Assembly (NCBI GenBank): GCA_001600095.1
Contig: BCIX01000007.1
Coordinates: 124,001-188,000 of the forward strand
From: Bullera alba
Lineage: Eukaryota > Basidiomycota > Tremellomycetes > Tremellales > Bulleraceae
DNA length: 64,000 nucleotides
Reading direction: 5' to 3'
Position 1 is the stretch's first letter; each line of letters starts with the position of its first letter. The position numbers and the translations under genes were made by a program. Under the pieces are notes generated by a model that saw only the letters and a program-made list of their open reading frames with translations, did no database searches and was not told the DNA's origin. Positions 32,873-44,737 of the stretch are shown here, one piece after another.

Positions 32873-33200
32873 GCCCTAGGCCCTAGGGCCGCCGGCCATC
32901 GCTCGGCTTTTGACTCTCTCGAGTCGAGGAGCATTCCAGATAGGCCACTGCCTGACCAGAGCTGAGGTGCCCGTCATATCAATGTAGCCATCGCGATCAT
33001 GTACAACTGCGGGAGAAGCCTGTCCAGTCTGAACAGTGAACACTGGCGATGAGACCTGGACTCCACTCGCCCACCTGGCTCGTAGAGGTCTACCGTCTAC
33101 CGTTGCATTAGGTTGACAAGATCACTGCGCTTCCCATCGTACTCTACAAATCGACACCGGCTCAACCATACATCGGCGCCTTCCAGGTGCTCCAACCCCC
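32873..33200. other. Convergent intergenic region
   Basis: Lies between the converging membrane-protein and ATG3 genes. It starts with the palindromic CTAGGCCCTAGGGCC stretch just after the stop. No gene is seen. Confidence 0.5.
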
Positions 33201-34963
33201 CTAGAAGCCGGTGGAAGTGGTGCTATCGACCTAGCAGGAATTAGTATCACCAGCGTTCTCACGGGCACAACTCACCTCGATCGTGGGCACGATACTAGCG
33301 ATAAACTTGAGGAACTACGCCGTGATCAGCATCCCCTCGACCATCCTTGAGCCAGGGTACTCACTATGACCAAGTAGAAATCCACCTGAACTCCCGATTG
33401 CACCTCGTCCTCTCCGCCGGCGGCTGGAGTTGGCGTTGCGGGTTTATCACCCCCAGTGACTCTGCGCATCATGCCCCCGAGACCCCATTTCTTCTTACTA
33501 TCGCTCTTCACCCCGCCCCCTCCGCCGCCTGGCGCGGCCTCGTCCGCTTGCGCAGCCTCCATCCGGTCGATAAACTTCTTCATGACAGACGCATGCTTGC
33601 AGGGATGGACCGAGGCGAGCTGCTGGCCGGAATGAGGGAACGCTTCCATGGTCATGGTTTTGAAAGCGTGGTCGGAGGGGACGTCTTGGAATACCTGGGC
33701 GGGGGTCAAAGGTGATTTGTTCTAACAAGTGTCAGCTAGGCCCGCTCTGAACAATGTGCGTCGGAGCTGACCTCGTCGTAGCCGAAGAGCCAGAACCGGG
33801 GCGTCTGGTAGTGCTTGTCATAGGTGATCAAACAGTCGTACGTCCTGACTTGGAGCAAGTTCTGGCCCGCTGTCGACCGCACCTCGGCTCTAAGACTTGT
33901 CAGCTCAGACGACACCACGCCACTGCTAGCTACCCACGCGCTCGGGTGGACGATCCGCACAGCATCATCCTCGCCGTCTTCCAAACCCGCTCCCTCGTCG
34001 TCCATGTCGGGTATGTCGTCCATATCCGGTATCTCCTCAATCTCCTTTTCCAACTCTGCCTTCTCCTCTTCCGGATCTTTGACATTCAAACTGGCTAGCT
34101 CTTTGCTGGGCATTGGAGGCGAGTCCGTCATGTCGGGTATGTCCGTGATTGTCGTTGGCTGGCTTGCTAAGCGAGTCAAGCATGGGGTCAGCAGGCAGTC
34201 TGTCAGCGCGTTTAGCCGACTCACCCCGACCTATATGCGTTGCCACCCATTCCTCATCTTCTTTCCCCTTGCCATCCGGTCCCGGAGCCTCTTCGGCCTG
34301 ATACCATCAACAGCTGCCCCTATGGAGTTTATAGCTCACCTCATCCAGGAAAGAGAGGATCTTCTCGGCGTCCTCGTCCGCGTCGGTGTAATTGACGGCC
34401 GTGGCTCGGCGCAGACATGGCACTGCGTACTGATTCAGCATCATGTCCTCGAGCCTAAAGGAGGTCATAGCGCACCATTCCGCGTTATTAGATACTGCTT
34501 GTCCGCGGGGAGGAACTCTCGCGCTCGTGACGAATCGCCTTTCTCCCTAGTCCATGTCAGCTAATCGCAGCAAGGGAAGAGATACGGTAGCTGGACTCAC
34601 CACTGCCAGACGGGGAACTTGAATGCGAGGAAATCACCCGCGGCGACAAACTCCTCTGAGGGGGCGGGGGGTCAGTGCGTGGACCAAGTTGGCCGTACCG
34701 TAAGAGCTCGAGCTCGAGCTATATAGTGGAAGTTCAGACCCACCAGGAGTGATCCTTCCGTGCTCTTTGAACTTGCTCTCGCGGAGGACCTATCCCAGTG
34801 AGGTTAGCACCTGGATGAGGATGAGCACTGCCGGTGGCGGACTCACGGGGGAGAGGTAGTCTCTCACAGCCCAATACTGGGACTAAGTACGGTTGTGAGC
34901 TGACGACCTACGACAATGAAGGAGTACGCAGCTCACCTGGATAGCTAGTAGTGGGTTGTTCAT
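33201..34963 (-). CDS. ATG3: Autophagy E2-like enzyme Atg3
   Basis: Atg3 transfers Atg8 to phosphatidylethanolamine. The model starts MNNPLLAIQ, then [46 protein letters not shown] and [20 protein letters not shown]. It continues with [13 protein letters not shown], an acidic Met/Asp region ([16 protein letters not shown]), [25 protein letters not shown] and [20 protein letters not shown]. The catalytic [16 protein letters not shown] follows, then a low-complexity Gly/Lys insert, [20 protein letters not shown] and VDSTTSTGF. The cysteine of HPC is the E2 active site. The ~45-residue insert between FIDRM and VQVDFYL is longer than in yeast. The last two exons are found only by splicing; reading through gives a false C-terminus. 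The EFM4 gene is divergent, 320 bp away. Confidence 0.94.
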
Positions 34964-35051
34964 ATTCCTTGTGGTCGTCGTCGTCGTTGGTAGGGTTGAG
35001 AGCGGCGTTGGAAGCGTTGGGATCACTCTAGGGCGCGTCACAGCGTGGGAA

Positions 35052-35062
35052 TTTGATTCCGC
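35052..35062 (+). promoter_or_regulatory. Shared promoter motif TTTGATTCCGC, copy 3
   Basis: Exact 11-mer, 89 bp upstream of the ATG3 start and 222 bp upstream of the EFM4 start. Confidence 0.5.
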
Positions 35063-35150
35063 TCCTCCCCAAAGTGCGGGGTCCCCGTAAACAAAGCAGG
35101 CAGGGCCAAAAATCAATCTCTACTGCTGGGTGCTCTTGGGGTATCCATGC

Positions 35151-35180
35151 TCTGCTCTGCTCTGCTCTGCTCTGCTCTGC
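35151..35180. repeat. (TCTGC)6 microsatellite
   Basis: Six exact pentanucleotide copies in the probable 5'UTR or promoter of the EFM4-like gene. Confidence 0.95.
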
Positions 35181-35283
35181 TCGCTATCCCCCTGACTGGA
35201 GATAGGAGTGATCTGTCTATCTGGACCTATATCTTCCGTCTCTTTGGCCCCAATAACGCATCGTACCATCTCAGATATCAACT

Positions 35284-36337
35284 ATGGCCTCGAAGGACGA
35301 GGAGCTGCCGCCCTCGAAGCTCGGCACAAAGGCCCACTGGGACGAGGTGTACGAGTGAGCCCGCTAGATGCACTGAGATGTCTGAGGCTGATTGGTCTAG
35401 GCGGGAAGTACGGGTGTTCAACGTGAGCGCCTGGCTATAGACCATACTCTCGATGTTGTGACTCCTGACGTGTAATAGGACGTAGGGGACGAAGGCGAAG
35501 TGTGGTAAGCCACAACCGTTGGATGTTGTGCGTAATGCTGACCCAAGTAGGTTTGGCGAATCCTCCGTGAGGAAAATGCGGAAATGGGCACACGACAACT
35601 TGCCCCGAGGGCCGTTACGGATCCTCGAATGCGGTTCTGGAAACGGAACCCTCCTTCTCTCCTTCCTCACCTCCCCATCCTCCGAGGCCCAAAAGTTCTC
35701 GTTGACTGGGATCGATTATTCCCCCCTCGCGGCCGATCTCGCCGCGGGGGTTGAGAAAACCCGCAGGGAACAGATCAGCAATGGGGACTACCCCGACGAC
35801 TCCGACTCCGATCACTCTGAGGATGAGGCGGAGAGCCGGGGGGTGGTGGTCAACTCCGTGCCGCCCGTCGAGTGGAGATGTGGGGATCTACTCCGAGACG
35901 AGATTGCCGAGAAATGGGATCTCGTCCTTGACAAAGGCACCTTTGACGCCCTGTGCCTTTCGGACGAACCGGTCCAAGAGGCCGAGGGCAGACCGCCCAG
36001 TCTGGTCTATCCCGAGCGCATAGCGAGATTGGTCCAGAAGGGCGGGTTCTTCTTGATCACCAGTTGCAATTTCACCGAGGAGGAGGTCAAGCGTCGCTGG
36101 ACCAAGCCGGGCTTGGGTGAGTCATCAGTCAGCTCCATACCCTATATAAAGCCCAGAGGATAGCTGACGACTTGTCATAGGCTTCGAGTTCCAGTAAGTT
36201 ATCCAATGGCTGCGTGCAGTACTCGCAATGGCTCACGGTGAATCTTCCTCAGCTCGAGCGTGCCCCACCCCTCGTTCACGTTCGGAGGCAAGAAAGGCAA
36301 CACGGTCTGCACCGTCGCGTTCAGAAAGGTCGATTAG
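35284..36337 (+). CDS. EFM4: EFM4/METTL10-type eEF1A lysine methyltransferase
   Basis: S-adenosylmethionine-dependent enzyme that methylates a lysine of translation elongation factor 1A in the cytosol. The first exon reads MASKDEELPPSKLGTKAHW then DEVYE. Small exons give REVRVFN and DVGDEGEVW. The main exon gives FGESSVRKMRKWAHDNL, then ILECGSGNGTLLLSF (SAM-binding motif I), FSLTGIDYSPLA (motif II), VEWRCGDLLRD, WDLVLDKGTFDALCLS (post II) and GGFFLITSCNFTEEE. It ends with GFEFQ and SSVPHPSFTFGGKKGN. This order is specific to the EFM4/METTL10 family. An acidic Asp/Ser/Glu insert (DDSDSDHSEDEAES) lies between motifs II and III. Two of the exons are only about 20-30 nt. Confidence 0.92.
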
Positions 36338-36808
36338 GAGGTGATACGCGAGGGCTGGCGAGGGCGGGCGAGGGTCGTAGCCCTCGGCGGCAGGCTGGCC
36401 GAGGATGCCATTCTGCCTCAAGGCCGAGGGGTACCGGGCCACATCGGGACCGCTTTGCAACTCGTCAGATGTATGGCTCTGGCCGGTCCCTAGATCTCTC
36501 ATTGGGCTTGTCTCGGACTGTCGCAGCTATACTTGACGACAGCATGCTCCCAGCTCTATGCCATCTAGACCCAAGGCCGGGGCATGTTCCGTCGGAAGGC
36601 CGGAGGAGGGCCGGCCTCCACCGCCCCCGGCCAAAAGTCGCGTTTCAGATTCAGTCTTTCAGATTTTGCAGTCAAGGCCAAGGGTGCTGGGTGTTGACAA
36701 GTCAACAACGTATCGTACTCTGCTGACTCACTCTGCGGCCCCGAGACCACCGTAGCTGGCTGGAATCTTCATCCACTCGACTCGACGATCAACAATTGTG
36801 CCGACGCG
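36338..36808. other. Intergenic region
   Basis: EFM4 3' end, with a short GGCGAGGGC-type repeat at 36355-36372, and the promoter of the BMT5-like gene. No gene is seen. Confidence 0.5.
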
Positions 36809-38156
36809 ATGGCCAAAGGCAAGCTGAAGTCGGCGCTGCTCTCGCATCAGATCCAAGCGGAGCGATTGAAGAATGAGCAGAGGGCGAAAGAGCGTCGGGA
36901 GGCCATTGCCGCGGTGACAGAGGCCCGCAAGGGCCGGGGGAGGGGCAAGGGCAAGCTCGTCGGGCCTTCTGGCCCTGTGGCTCCGACAACAGGTGCCGTG
37001 GCGCCGGGAGGCAAGAAGGCCAAAGTGGCTGGGGGTTCAACCGCCAAAGTGAACGCCGGCACAAATGGAGATCAAGAGCTCCCCCCCATTGGACCAACGG
37101 AGACACGGACGAAACCACCCCGCCGTACGATCCCATTCGCGCGAGACGACACGATCCTCCTCCTCGGCGAGGCAAACTTCTCCTTCAGCCATTCCCTACT
37201 CCTACCCCCGCACAGCCACCCCGCGCACCAGATCTGCGCCACGTCTTACGATTCCGAAACGGTCTGTTATGAGAAATACCCCGATGCAAAGGGCCTAGTC
37301 GGGGAGTTGAGGGAGTTGGGCGTCAAGGTCGGGTTCGGGGTCGACGCCGGCGAGCTGGGCAAGAGCTGGAAAGTGGTGGGCAAGGGCAAACGGTGGAGCA
37401 GGGTCATTTTCAATTTCCCCCATGTCGGTGGGTCGGATTTCTCAGATTCAACTCTCTGAATTGCCACACGAGCAGAATCCCTTGGGTCAAGCTGACGCTT
37501 GACGCGTAGGCGCCGGGATCAAAGACCAAGACCGGAATATCCTCTCGAACCAGCATCTCCTACTGCGCACCCTGCGCTCTGTGCACCCCCTGCTCACCCG
37601 CGGTCCCTCTGCCTCTCGGCACGCCGCCCCGGGCCAGTCGAAAAAGCGCAAGAGGCCCGCTAGGGAGAAGGGCACCGATTCCTACGTCTCCGACGGCGAC
37701 CTCGACGACTCCGAGGACGAGCTACCCCCGGCGGGCGGGGAGGACGGGGTGTACGCCGTGAATTCCGAGAATGTCGACCTGGAGTCCAAACGCCGACTCG
37801 AGGGCGAATTCAACCCGCCCACTCGACAGGGCTCGATCCTGATCACACTGCTGAATCAAGCGCCATACTCGCTCTGGGGGGTGAAATCGCTCGCAACCCG
37901 ACCGCCCCCGCTGTGCCCGGGCACGACGGCCCCGCAGCCAAAGTACACCCTGGTACGGTCGTTCGAGTTCCACCCCGACGTCTACGAGGGATATGCCCAC
38001 CGAAGGACATTGGGCTTCAAGGCCGGCGTGAGCAAGGCGAGCAATGAGGAGATTACCGGGAGAAAGGGCTCGGCCAGGACGTGGGAGTTTGAGCCGGTCG
38101 AGGAGAAGGCGGTGGAGAAGGCGAAGAAGCTGACGATGGGGGGTTGGGAGGCGTAG
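36809..38156 (+). CDS. BMT5: BMT5-like 25S rRNA uridine-N3 methyltransferase
   Basis: Nucleolar enzyme that makes m3U in large-subunit rRNA, using a Rossmann-like fold (DUF2431). A Lys/Arg/Ala-rich N-terminus (MAKGKLKSALLSHQIQAERL, then ARKGRGRGKGKL) looks like a nucleolar signal. The catalytic domain follows: DTILLLGEANFSFSHSLL (the GEGNFSF-type motif), ICATSYDSETVCYEKYPDA, WSRVIFNFPHV, an intron of about 80 nt, then GAGIKDQDRNILSNQHLLL, ILITLLNQAPYSLWGVKSLA and RSFEFHPDVYEGYAHRRTLG. An Arg/Lys/Asp/Glu linker (KKRKRPAREKG, DDSEDELPP) interrupts the fold, longer than I would expect from yeast. It lies in the same direction as EFM4, so two methyltransferases of the translation apparatus are adjacent. 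Confidence 0.92.
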
Positions 38157-38450
38157 CCGGGAGACTCGTAGCACTTGTTGTATGGCCGAGACGAGATGTA
38201 TCAGACAGCGACTTCAGCTCCAGCTCTCCAAGCAGTTGCATCTGCAGGCATTGTCCAGACATGCAACAGTGACACAAAAGAACTCTACTTGTCAAGTCGG
38301 TTCACAGATTATACGATGGCGTCCAAACATCTAGCCGGGGGTATAACGCAGAGGGTATAAGGGCGAGGGTGTACTAAGTGCGTGGTATGAATTGCCGCGT
38401 ATTCGGCGGGGTTGGTGGGGCTCGTAAATGGTTCTAGTTGGCGTCGAGGC

Positions 38451-41400
38451 TTATCGCCGTTTGGAGAACAGCTGCGGCGAGTCAGCACCTCGTCAGCACA
38501 CACCCTGCTCACCTTGTTGAACAGCGCCAACACCTTTGGCACGTTGAGCTGCACGTATTCGAGATCCAACATGGCCTGGTTGTCTTTTTGCTACGCTGAG
38601 TCAGCATGATCCCTCGCCTTCGGCGAGGCGGCGAGGCGGCGAGCTCGCCTACTTGCCTTCTCCAGCAGGTCGTCAATCTTCAGGTCCATCTCGAGGATCG
38701 GCTTGTCCCGGCCTTTAAAGTGGAGCGCGATGATAAACGTCCCTGGCGTCGGGGACGTGAGGTTGAAGTAGATGTTCAGGCGGCTACCAAGGCGTCAGCC
38801 GTCTCCCCCAACGCTTGGACCCACCGGTTATCAGGCACGTGGGATTCCATAATAATCCCCTCCTTTTCAAACTGAGTATGCGTGAAGCGATACGGACCCA
38901 GGATGGCCTGTTTCGCAGGCTTCTTCTCCTTTCCATTAACGCTCACGACGCCGATCCCGCCCCCGCCCCCGCCGATATTCTTCTTCTCCTTGCCGCCGCC
39001 CGCGGACGCACTGGTCAACCGGACGTTCTGGAGGTAGGCCTTGTACTGCTCCAGCTGGCTCCGGAGGTAATTGTTGTGATCGCAAATCGTCTTGTACACT
39101 GCCTCTAGGGATCTCGTTTCCAGGATCACTTTTTCCTTTGTATTCCCCAAGTGGACCATTTCGGCGGATACCTCGTCCTGCATAATCTTGTAGTCGTCCT
39201 TGACGTCCACTACGCCCGCCTGGTCGAGCTCGCTCAGCAACGCCTGGACTTTGATCCCCCGGCGGACGAGGACGGGGTCTTTGGACGTCGCGGCCCGTTC
39301 GGCCAGAGAGGCCAGGTTGATCGGACGGCGGTCCGCGAGCGAGGGGATCGAACGGAGAAGCTGGACGAATATCGATTTGGCCTCCATGTAGTTAATGTCA
39401 TTCTGCGTCACGCTGTCGGACATTAGTGCCGTGGACAGGTCTTGGATCGGCGTCTCCCAGCGCGAGTATAGCGGCAGCTCGATCGACCGGTTCTCCTTTC
39501 GCGGCACTTGGGTCGGGGCCGGTCCGAGCTCGTCGAGCAGGATCCGGAGGTGTTGCTTGTCGTTGGGCGACTAGCGTCAGCTCATGGTACGCTCTGATGA
39601 CTCACCAAGACGTCCGTGTGCTGACTCAGCAGCGAGTGGGTGTTGTAAAGCTCGTTGAGCGTGATGTTGATCTGGAGATCTTTCTTCGAAAGCGCCATGT
39701 ATTGATCGAGCTGTCATCAGCCAAACACCCCCACGCGGGACCCACCTCGAGAGACTCGTAAAAGTCGCCGACCTCGCAGAGCGAGTTGAGAAAGTGGTTC
39801 ATCCGGGTCTTGTTCGTCTCGACAAACGGATTCAGCGACATCATGTACTGCTCCTTCGAGTAGGACGGCTTGTTGGCCAGGTTTTGCAGCATCTTGGCAA
39901 TCTGCCCCGCGTCAGCTCTAGCCTCTGGGCTTGGACTCACCAGGGTGAGCGTGCGTCGGGGGTGCTTGGCTGGGACGCCATCGACCAGCATGTACGCCTG
40001 CGGCGTGACAATGGCCGGGTTGATGAATCGGAGGAAGAAGAAGCCGCCAATGAGGGAACAGATGGAAGCGTCGGACGCGTCGGGGTATTTCCTCTGGCTA
40101 TCAGCTGAGGCTATGGGGTAGGGGACTCACCCTGGTCAAACTCTTGATCTGCTTACAGATCCACCTGATCCCATACGGCACCGTCTCCAGGCTGTCGATG
40201 ATCGTGCTCAAAAAGGTATTCGCAATCTCCATCAACATTGTCAATCGGGGTATGATGATCGCTTGGACGTCGGAATTCGCGGCGGCCGTCTCTGGCGCCA
40301 CGCCACGGGGCAGCGAGGCGGGCAGGGTGCCAGTGTCTTCTTCGATCTGCTGGATCATCTGCTCGTAGACCTGCGGGGGTTAAAGGGTTTGTAGGGAGCG
40401 GATTGTAGGGTGCGGTAGGGTGTCGACGAGATGATCGGGCAAGGAAAACACCCATCAGCTTCCATTCACCGCGTATGTGATCTCCACTGGGTGCCAGGGC
40501 AGACAAGGAGCTACACCGGACCCACCTTTAGCGGATTGATCTCCAAGTTCAGATCCTTGTGCTCTATCAAACTATTGATCCGATCTGCCAGCACGCCCTT
40601 CAAGTAGCTCTGTCCCGGTCCTCGGCGGGTGTACGTGGTCATCATCCGGCTGACGGGGGTGTTTGCCCGGAGGAGCGATCCAAACTCGTTTGTCGTCTCG
40701 AACTGGGCCGAGAGGACGCTCTGGGGGTGAGTTAGCGTCTGTGACTGTGGGGGGGTTGCTTGAGGAGGGGGAGGTGGCCGAGAACTCTCTTCGGTCGTGA
40801 TGTCGGCACCGGGGTACCGCCAAGCTGGATTCCGGGGTCCTCTCGTGACTCCCTGTCGTCCAACTCGTTCCCCCCGTCTGGCACCCCCGACACGCCCAAA
40901 GACGGCTTCACAGCAAAGCACTCCCGCTACTCACCTGGAACATGGTCAGGAGCAAGTGTTCCTCCCTTTGCTCGTACTGATTCCCATAGAGCGTAAACAT
41001 GACCGTCTGGAGCAGCGTGTCGATCTCTGTCAAGCTGACGAGTCTGCACAGACTGGCCACGTGCCTCGGTTCCGATTGGAGCAGGAAGAAGAGGTTTGCG
41101 TATTGATTCTGTTTCCTCTCATCCAGCCAATACTCCTCCCCGCCTCCGGCGGCGCCCTCCTCCGTATCCTCCAATGTCTCGGCGACCTGCTTTCTCTCCT
41201 CCGCGGCCATGCGGTTCTGGATGAGCAGGGCGATCCGGCTGTCGAGGTATCGGACGTCCCGCTCGAGTACAAAGTTTTTCTTTGACTGGGCGGAGATACG
41301 GCTCTTCAAATCTCGCAGTCGGCGCTGAGCCCGAGCTAGGTCGTCCTCGACGTCGACGTCTTGCTCCGCGGCGAGAGAGTACATTGCGTTGACGGAGTAT

Positions 41401-41480
41401 CGATTCGTCATGCGGTTTGTCATTCGGTGCGACGAGGTCGAGGGCGAGTGGAGCGACCCGGCAGACGCAGATGTCATCAT
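38451..41480 (-). CDS. Ras GTPase-activating protein (GapA / fission-yeast Gap1 type)
   Basis: Switches Ras off by speeding GTP hydrolysis. A Ser-rich head starts [12 protein letters not shown], then a coiled coil ([20 protein letters not shown]). The RasGAP domain reads [19 protein letters not shown], then [20 protein letters not shown] with the arginine finger in [40 protein letters not shown] (the FLR/NPA signature) and [14 protein letters not shown]. The C-terminal RasGAP_C domain ends [20 protein letters not shown], then [20 protein letters not shown] and LFSKRR after a last intron. I see no IQ or calponin-homology domain, so it is the short type, not IQGAP. IQGAP proteins lack the arginine finger, so its presence predicts real GAP activity. 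The first in-frame ATG is 41480. Confidence 0.93.
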
Positions 41481-42673
41481 GGCGCCCAGCGTATCTAGGT
41501 GGGTTTGGATGATCAAGTGAGCCGGAGTGAGGTAGCTGGCTCGGAGTGGGAGGTTGTGTAGTTATAAAAACGTGATAGTTGGCTCCGAGTGGGAGATGGT
41601 GTACTTGAGTCAAGAGACTGGATTGCAGGTGTAGGTTAGATGGTGTCGCGACAAGTCACTGTGTCTTTGCTGTAGAGTCGAGTGGGTGGTTTAAAGGACG
41701 GCGAGTCCTTTGGGTAGCAGTGACCTTCCGCGTTCAAGGTTCAGCCTTGAGCAGTCCACAGAGGTCCAGGTCAAGTCGATGATTGTAAACGGTACTTGGC
41801 GGTCCTCGACCACTCGTGTTCGGCCACGCGACGAGTCTGATCTGGAAGTGGTATCAGTTCTGGCAGGGGTGGTCGACATACCGTGTATACTATCAAGCAG
41901 TGCTTCGAGAGGACAAAGGAGGGGAGGGCACTGTATGCACAACAACAATGACAGTGGGATGATGGATGGAGCGATGGATGGATGGTTGAGATGACTGGTC
42001 GAAGTGATCGATCCTTGTTGACAACAAAAAGCTAGGCTAAGGGACGGATTGGGTGGGTGAATTCGGTCAAAACAGTGATTTATGCTGGCTGGCTAACCGT
42101 AGCTTATGCTGTCTAGACTCAACGGAGAGCCAGTCACGGGCAAGTACGTTCACTCTGGCGAACGTGTACAAGGCAACGACAGAAGCATACAACGAACAGC
42201 GCGACGGATCATTCATGATCATCCCGCCTTTGTCGACGCGTTCGGACCTCCTGTCAGCGACTCTTTCGCGCTGACAGCCATCATAGCCATGGACTCGGCA
42301 TCACACCCCGCTCAGGCCACCGCGAGCAGGTATCACAGTCAACTCCCCAGCACTAGATCGACACTCGTCCCGAAACTCAAGACGATGCATGTGAGTGAAG
42401 CATCGCCTTACACCTCCGACTCCAATTCTCAAGGAGCCTAAGCGGCCTGCGAAGTGCGAACCGTGCGCGTTTGGATTCCACTTCCAGCTATCCATCCTCT
42501 CCTCCGTTACTTGCCCTTGGACCTGATAGACGTCAGCGACGATTCTCTCCAGCATAGACTCGTGGGCCCTGCGCCCGAGCTTAACACCCATCAAAGTCCT
42601 CGTTGCCATGCTATCCCCAGTACCAAGGACAGCGAACCAGCACATATAGGCTATCAACAGTTTCTTGACGAAC
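41481..42673. other. Intergenic region, RasGAP to TMA7
   Basis: About 1.2 kb with no supported gene. A TATA-like GTTATAAAAAC lies near 41560. On the plus strand, ATG 42291 reads MDSASHPAQATASRYHSQLP and meets a GTGAGT donor. It could splice to EPKRPAKCEPCAFGF, but the product is unknown and short. On the minus strand an open frame runs through the TMA7 3'UTR (42301-42741). I keep both as undecided. Confidence 0.4.
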
Positions 42674-43202
42674 TCACTTCTTGATACCGGTTCCGCCCAT
42701 AGGTCCGCCCTTGGCAGCTGTAAGATATCAGCCCGAGTCATGGCTTAGTGTTGACGTCTGGACGCACCCTTGGCGACTAGTGCTTTCCTCTCGGCCTCCT
42801 CCTTCTTCCTAAGCAGAAGTTAACTCCCGTCCAAATGCAAGCGATAGAGCTAGCTTCCGAGAGTCCGAGACGACACTCACAGCCTCTCCTTCAGGGCGAT
42901 ATCATCGTCGTCACTAAGCAAGATAGTCAGACTTGCTTTCAAAGTGGATAGGGAGATGACTGACAGCTCCTTCTTCTCCTTCTTCGGGGCCTGTAACTCG
43001 TCAGAATGCGATCGCGTGGAGTCAACCTTGCTCACCTTGAGCGGCTTGGCTGCGGGAGAGCGTCAGTACGAGTCCTCAATACGACTTTGGTGTCGATCTT
43101 GGCAATGTCTCACCTTTACCACCTACATCCCCGTCAGCGAGATCCCAGTCATGTCGATGGCCTCCGTCGCTTGGGAGTTTACTTACCTTGTCTTCCGGAC
43201 AT
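42674..43202 (-). CDS. TMA7: Translation-machinery-associated protein TMA7
   Basis: A 60-residue ribosome-associated basic protein, too short for ordinary ORF lists. Seven exons, in transcript order: 43187-43202 (16 nt), 43114-43122 (9 nt), 43036-43049 (14), 42965-42990 (26), 42881-42913 (33), 42768-42808 (41) and 42674-42717 (44). The phases add to 61 codons including the stop. The protein opens MSGRQGGKAKPLKAPKKEKK. It goes on with ELDDDDIALKERLKKEEAER and closes GGPMGGTGIKK. These are the conserved TMA7/CCDC72 ends and middle (RQGGK...KPLK; DDIA.KE; GGGIKK-like). Each intron has a GT donor and an AG acceptor, and most have the branch motif. The divergent neighbour is the dienelactone hydrolase gene. 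Confidence 0.93.
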
Positions 43203-43540
43203 TATGACTATACCAGCATTGTACGTCAGCGACGTCTCGTCTTAGCTGCTACGACCTCATTCCGTCCACTCACCTGTATGTGAATCGCTGTACACTACTG
43301 TCCAAGATCTCACATTGACCCTTGTTGCTCTCTCTAAGATCGCTCGAAAAGGCTGGCGGGATAATACCCTCCCACGGTCACTGGTACCGCTGAGAACTGC
43401 TCCCGCTCAGACCTCCACCGGCGGCGATCTCCACTGACGTCAGCGGGTTAGCAGACACCGGGTCGACAGTCACTATAACTCCTGTGTCTACTGCTCCTTG
43501 TTTAGTCTACTCCCCCAACGACCACAAACACTACGACACA
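43203..43540. other. Divergent promoter, TMA7 / dienelactone hydrolase
   Basis: Shared 338-bp promoter region. No gene or strong motif seen. Confidence 0.5.
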
Positions 43541-44737
43541 ATGGCGACTGAACAGACCGAGGTGAAATCATGCTGTGTCACAGGACGTACGTCCCAACCA
43601 CGAGGAGCAGGATCTGCACTAACTCCCAACCGCTGTAGACCTGCACGAAGGACAGCCTTTGGGCAACATGGAGATCAAGCACGGTCTCAATACCTACGTC
43701 TCCAAGCCCTCCTCCGGGGACGGGAGCAACAAGATCATCTTCCTGCCGGACATCTTTGGAATCTACCCCAATGCAAAGTTGCTAGCGGACGAATGGGCCG
43801 GGCAGGGGTACGAGGTCTACCTCCCTGATCTGTTCGACGGCAGTCCGATCGACCACGAGCTCCTCAACGTAGGTGATGGAGGATGGACGCTGCTGATCAC
43901 TCTACGCAGACCATTGTCCCCAACAAACGGGTCAAGGAATCCGCTACGGCCATCTCCAAAGCCGCCGACACTGTCAAGATGGGCGCCGCCTTGGGCCCAT
44001 GGATCGTCGCCAACCGAGAGGCCGGTACGCTCTCCATATTGCATACTAGGACGACGCTAATTTGATTGCGCCGTAGTCCAGAAGCCCAAGATCGAGGCCT
44101 TTGTCAAGGCCGTCAAGGAGGACCCAACGACGTGAGCACGGAACGAGTGGGTTACTGCTGCAGAGCTGAATTTGTCACAGCAAAAAGGTCGGCGTAGTCG
44201 GATTCTGCTGGGGAGGTCGATACGTGAGTCGAGACGAGCTCGAGACGCGCTGATCAAATCAGGCCCTGATCCTCGCTCAAGAGGACTCGCCGGCCCGAGT
44301 CGACGTGGCAATTGCCAACCACCCCTGTGAGCTACAGTTCCAACAGCAAAGCCCTGACCACTAACTCTCCCCAGCGTTCCTCGTCAACGCCGACGTCGAG
44401 CCGATCAAGAACGTCCCCGTGGCCATCTTCAAGGGCACCGACGACGACATGATGACAGACTCTGCCCTCGACGAGGTGCGTCCCCTAGGCTTCTAGCTAC
44501 TAGAGTGGGCATTGATCGTCGTAGGTCGAAAACATCCTCAAGGGAAACCTCGGGGCGGACAAGCTACTTGTGCAAAAGCACCAGGATATGTGAGTCAAGT
44601 TCTCGTTGCAAGTACTGATCACTAATAGGCCACATGGGTTCACGATCCGAGATGACATGGAGGGCAAGGAGAGGGAGGAGAAGGAGGCCGCTAATAACGC
44701 TGCGTTCAAGTTTGTCAAAAAGGCCTTTGGCAACTAG
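43541..44737 (+). CDS. Dienelactone hydrolase family protein
   Basis: Alpha/beta-hydrolase of the dienelactone hydrolase family. In fungi it includes carboxymethylenebutenolidase-like enzymes and uncharacterised Aim2-like proteins. Opens MATEQTEVKSCCVTG, then, after an intron, GNMEIKHGLNTYVSKP, IIFLPDIFGIYPNAKLLADE and GYEVYLPDLFDG. Later exons give VGVVGFCWGGRYALILAQED, in which GFCWGGR holds the cysteine nucleophile. Then come VDVAIANHP, VPVAIFKGTDDDMM with the Asp region, and PHGFTIRDD with the catalytic His. It ends AFKFVKKAFGN. All triad positions (Cys, Asp, His) are present, so it should be active. I see no signal peptide. The true substrate is unknown. Several introns are 45-70 nt. Confidence 0.9.

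Larger units (their letters stand above)
34964..35283. other. Divergent promoter, ATG3 / EFM4
   Basis: A 320-bp bidirectional promoter. It holds a TTTGATTCCGC copy (35052-35062) and a (TCTGC)6 microsatellite (35151-35180). No gene is seen. Confidence 0.65.

Noticed and set aside
42301..42741. Minus-strand 146-codon open frame over the TMA7 end
   Set aside because: It overlaps the TMA7 last exon out of frame and lies mostly in its 3'UTR. I cannot rule out a small gene, but nothing supports it.
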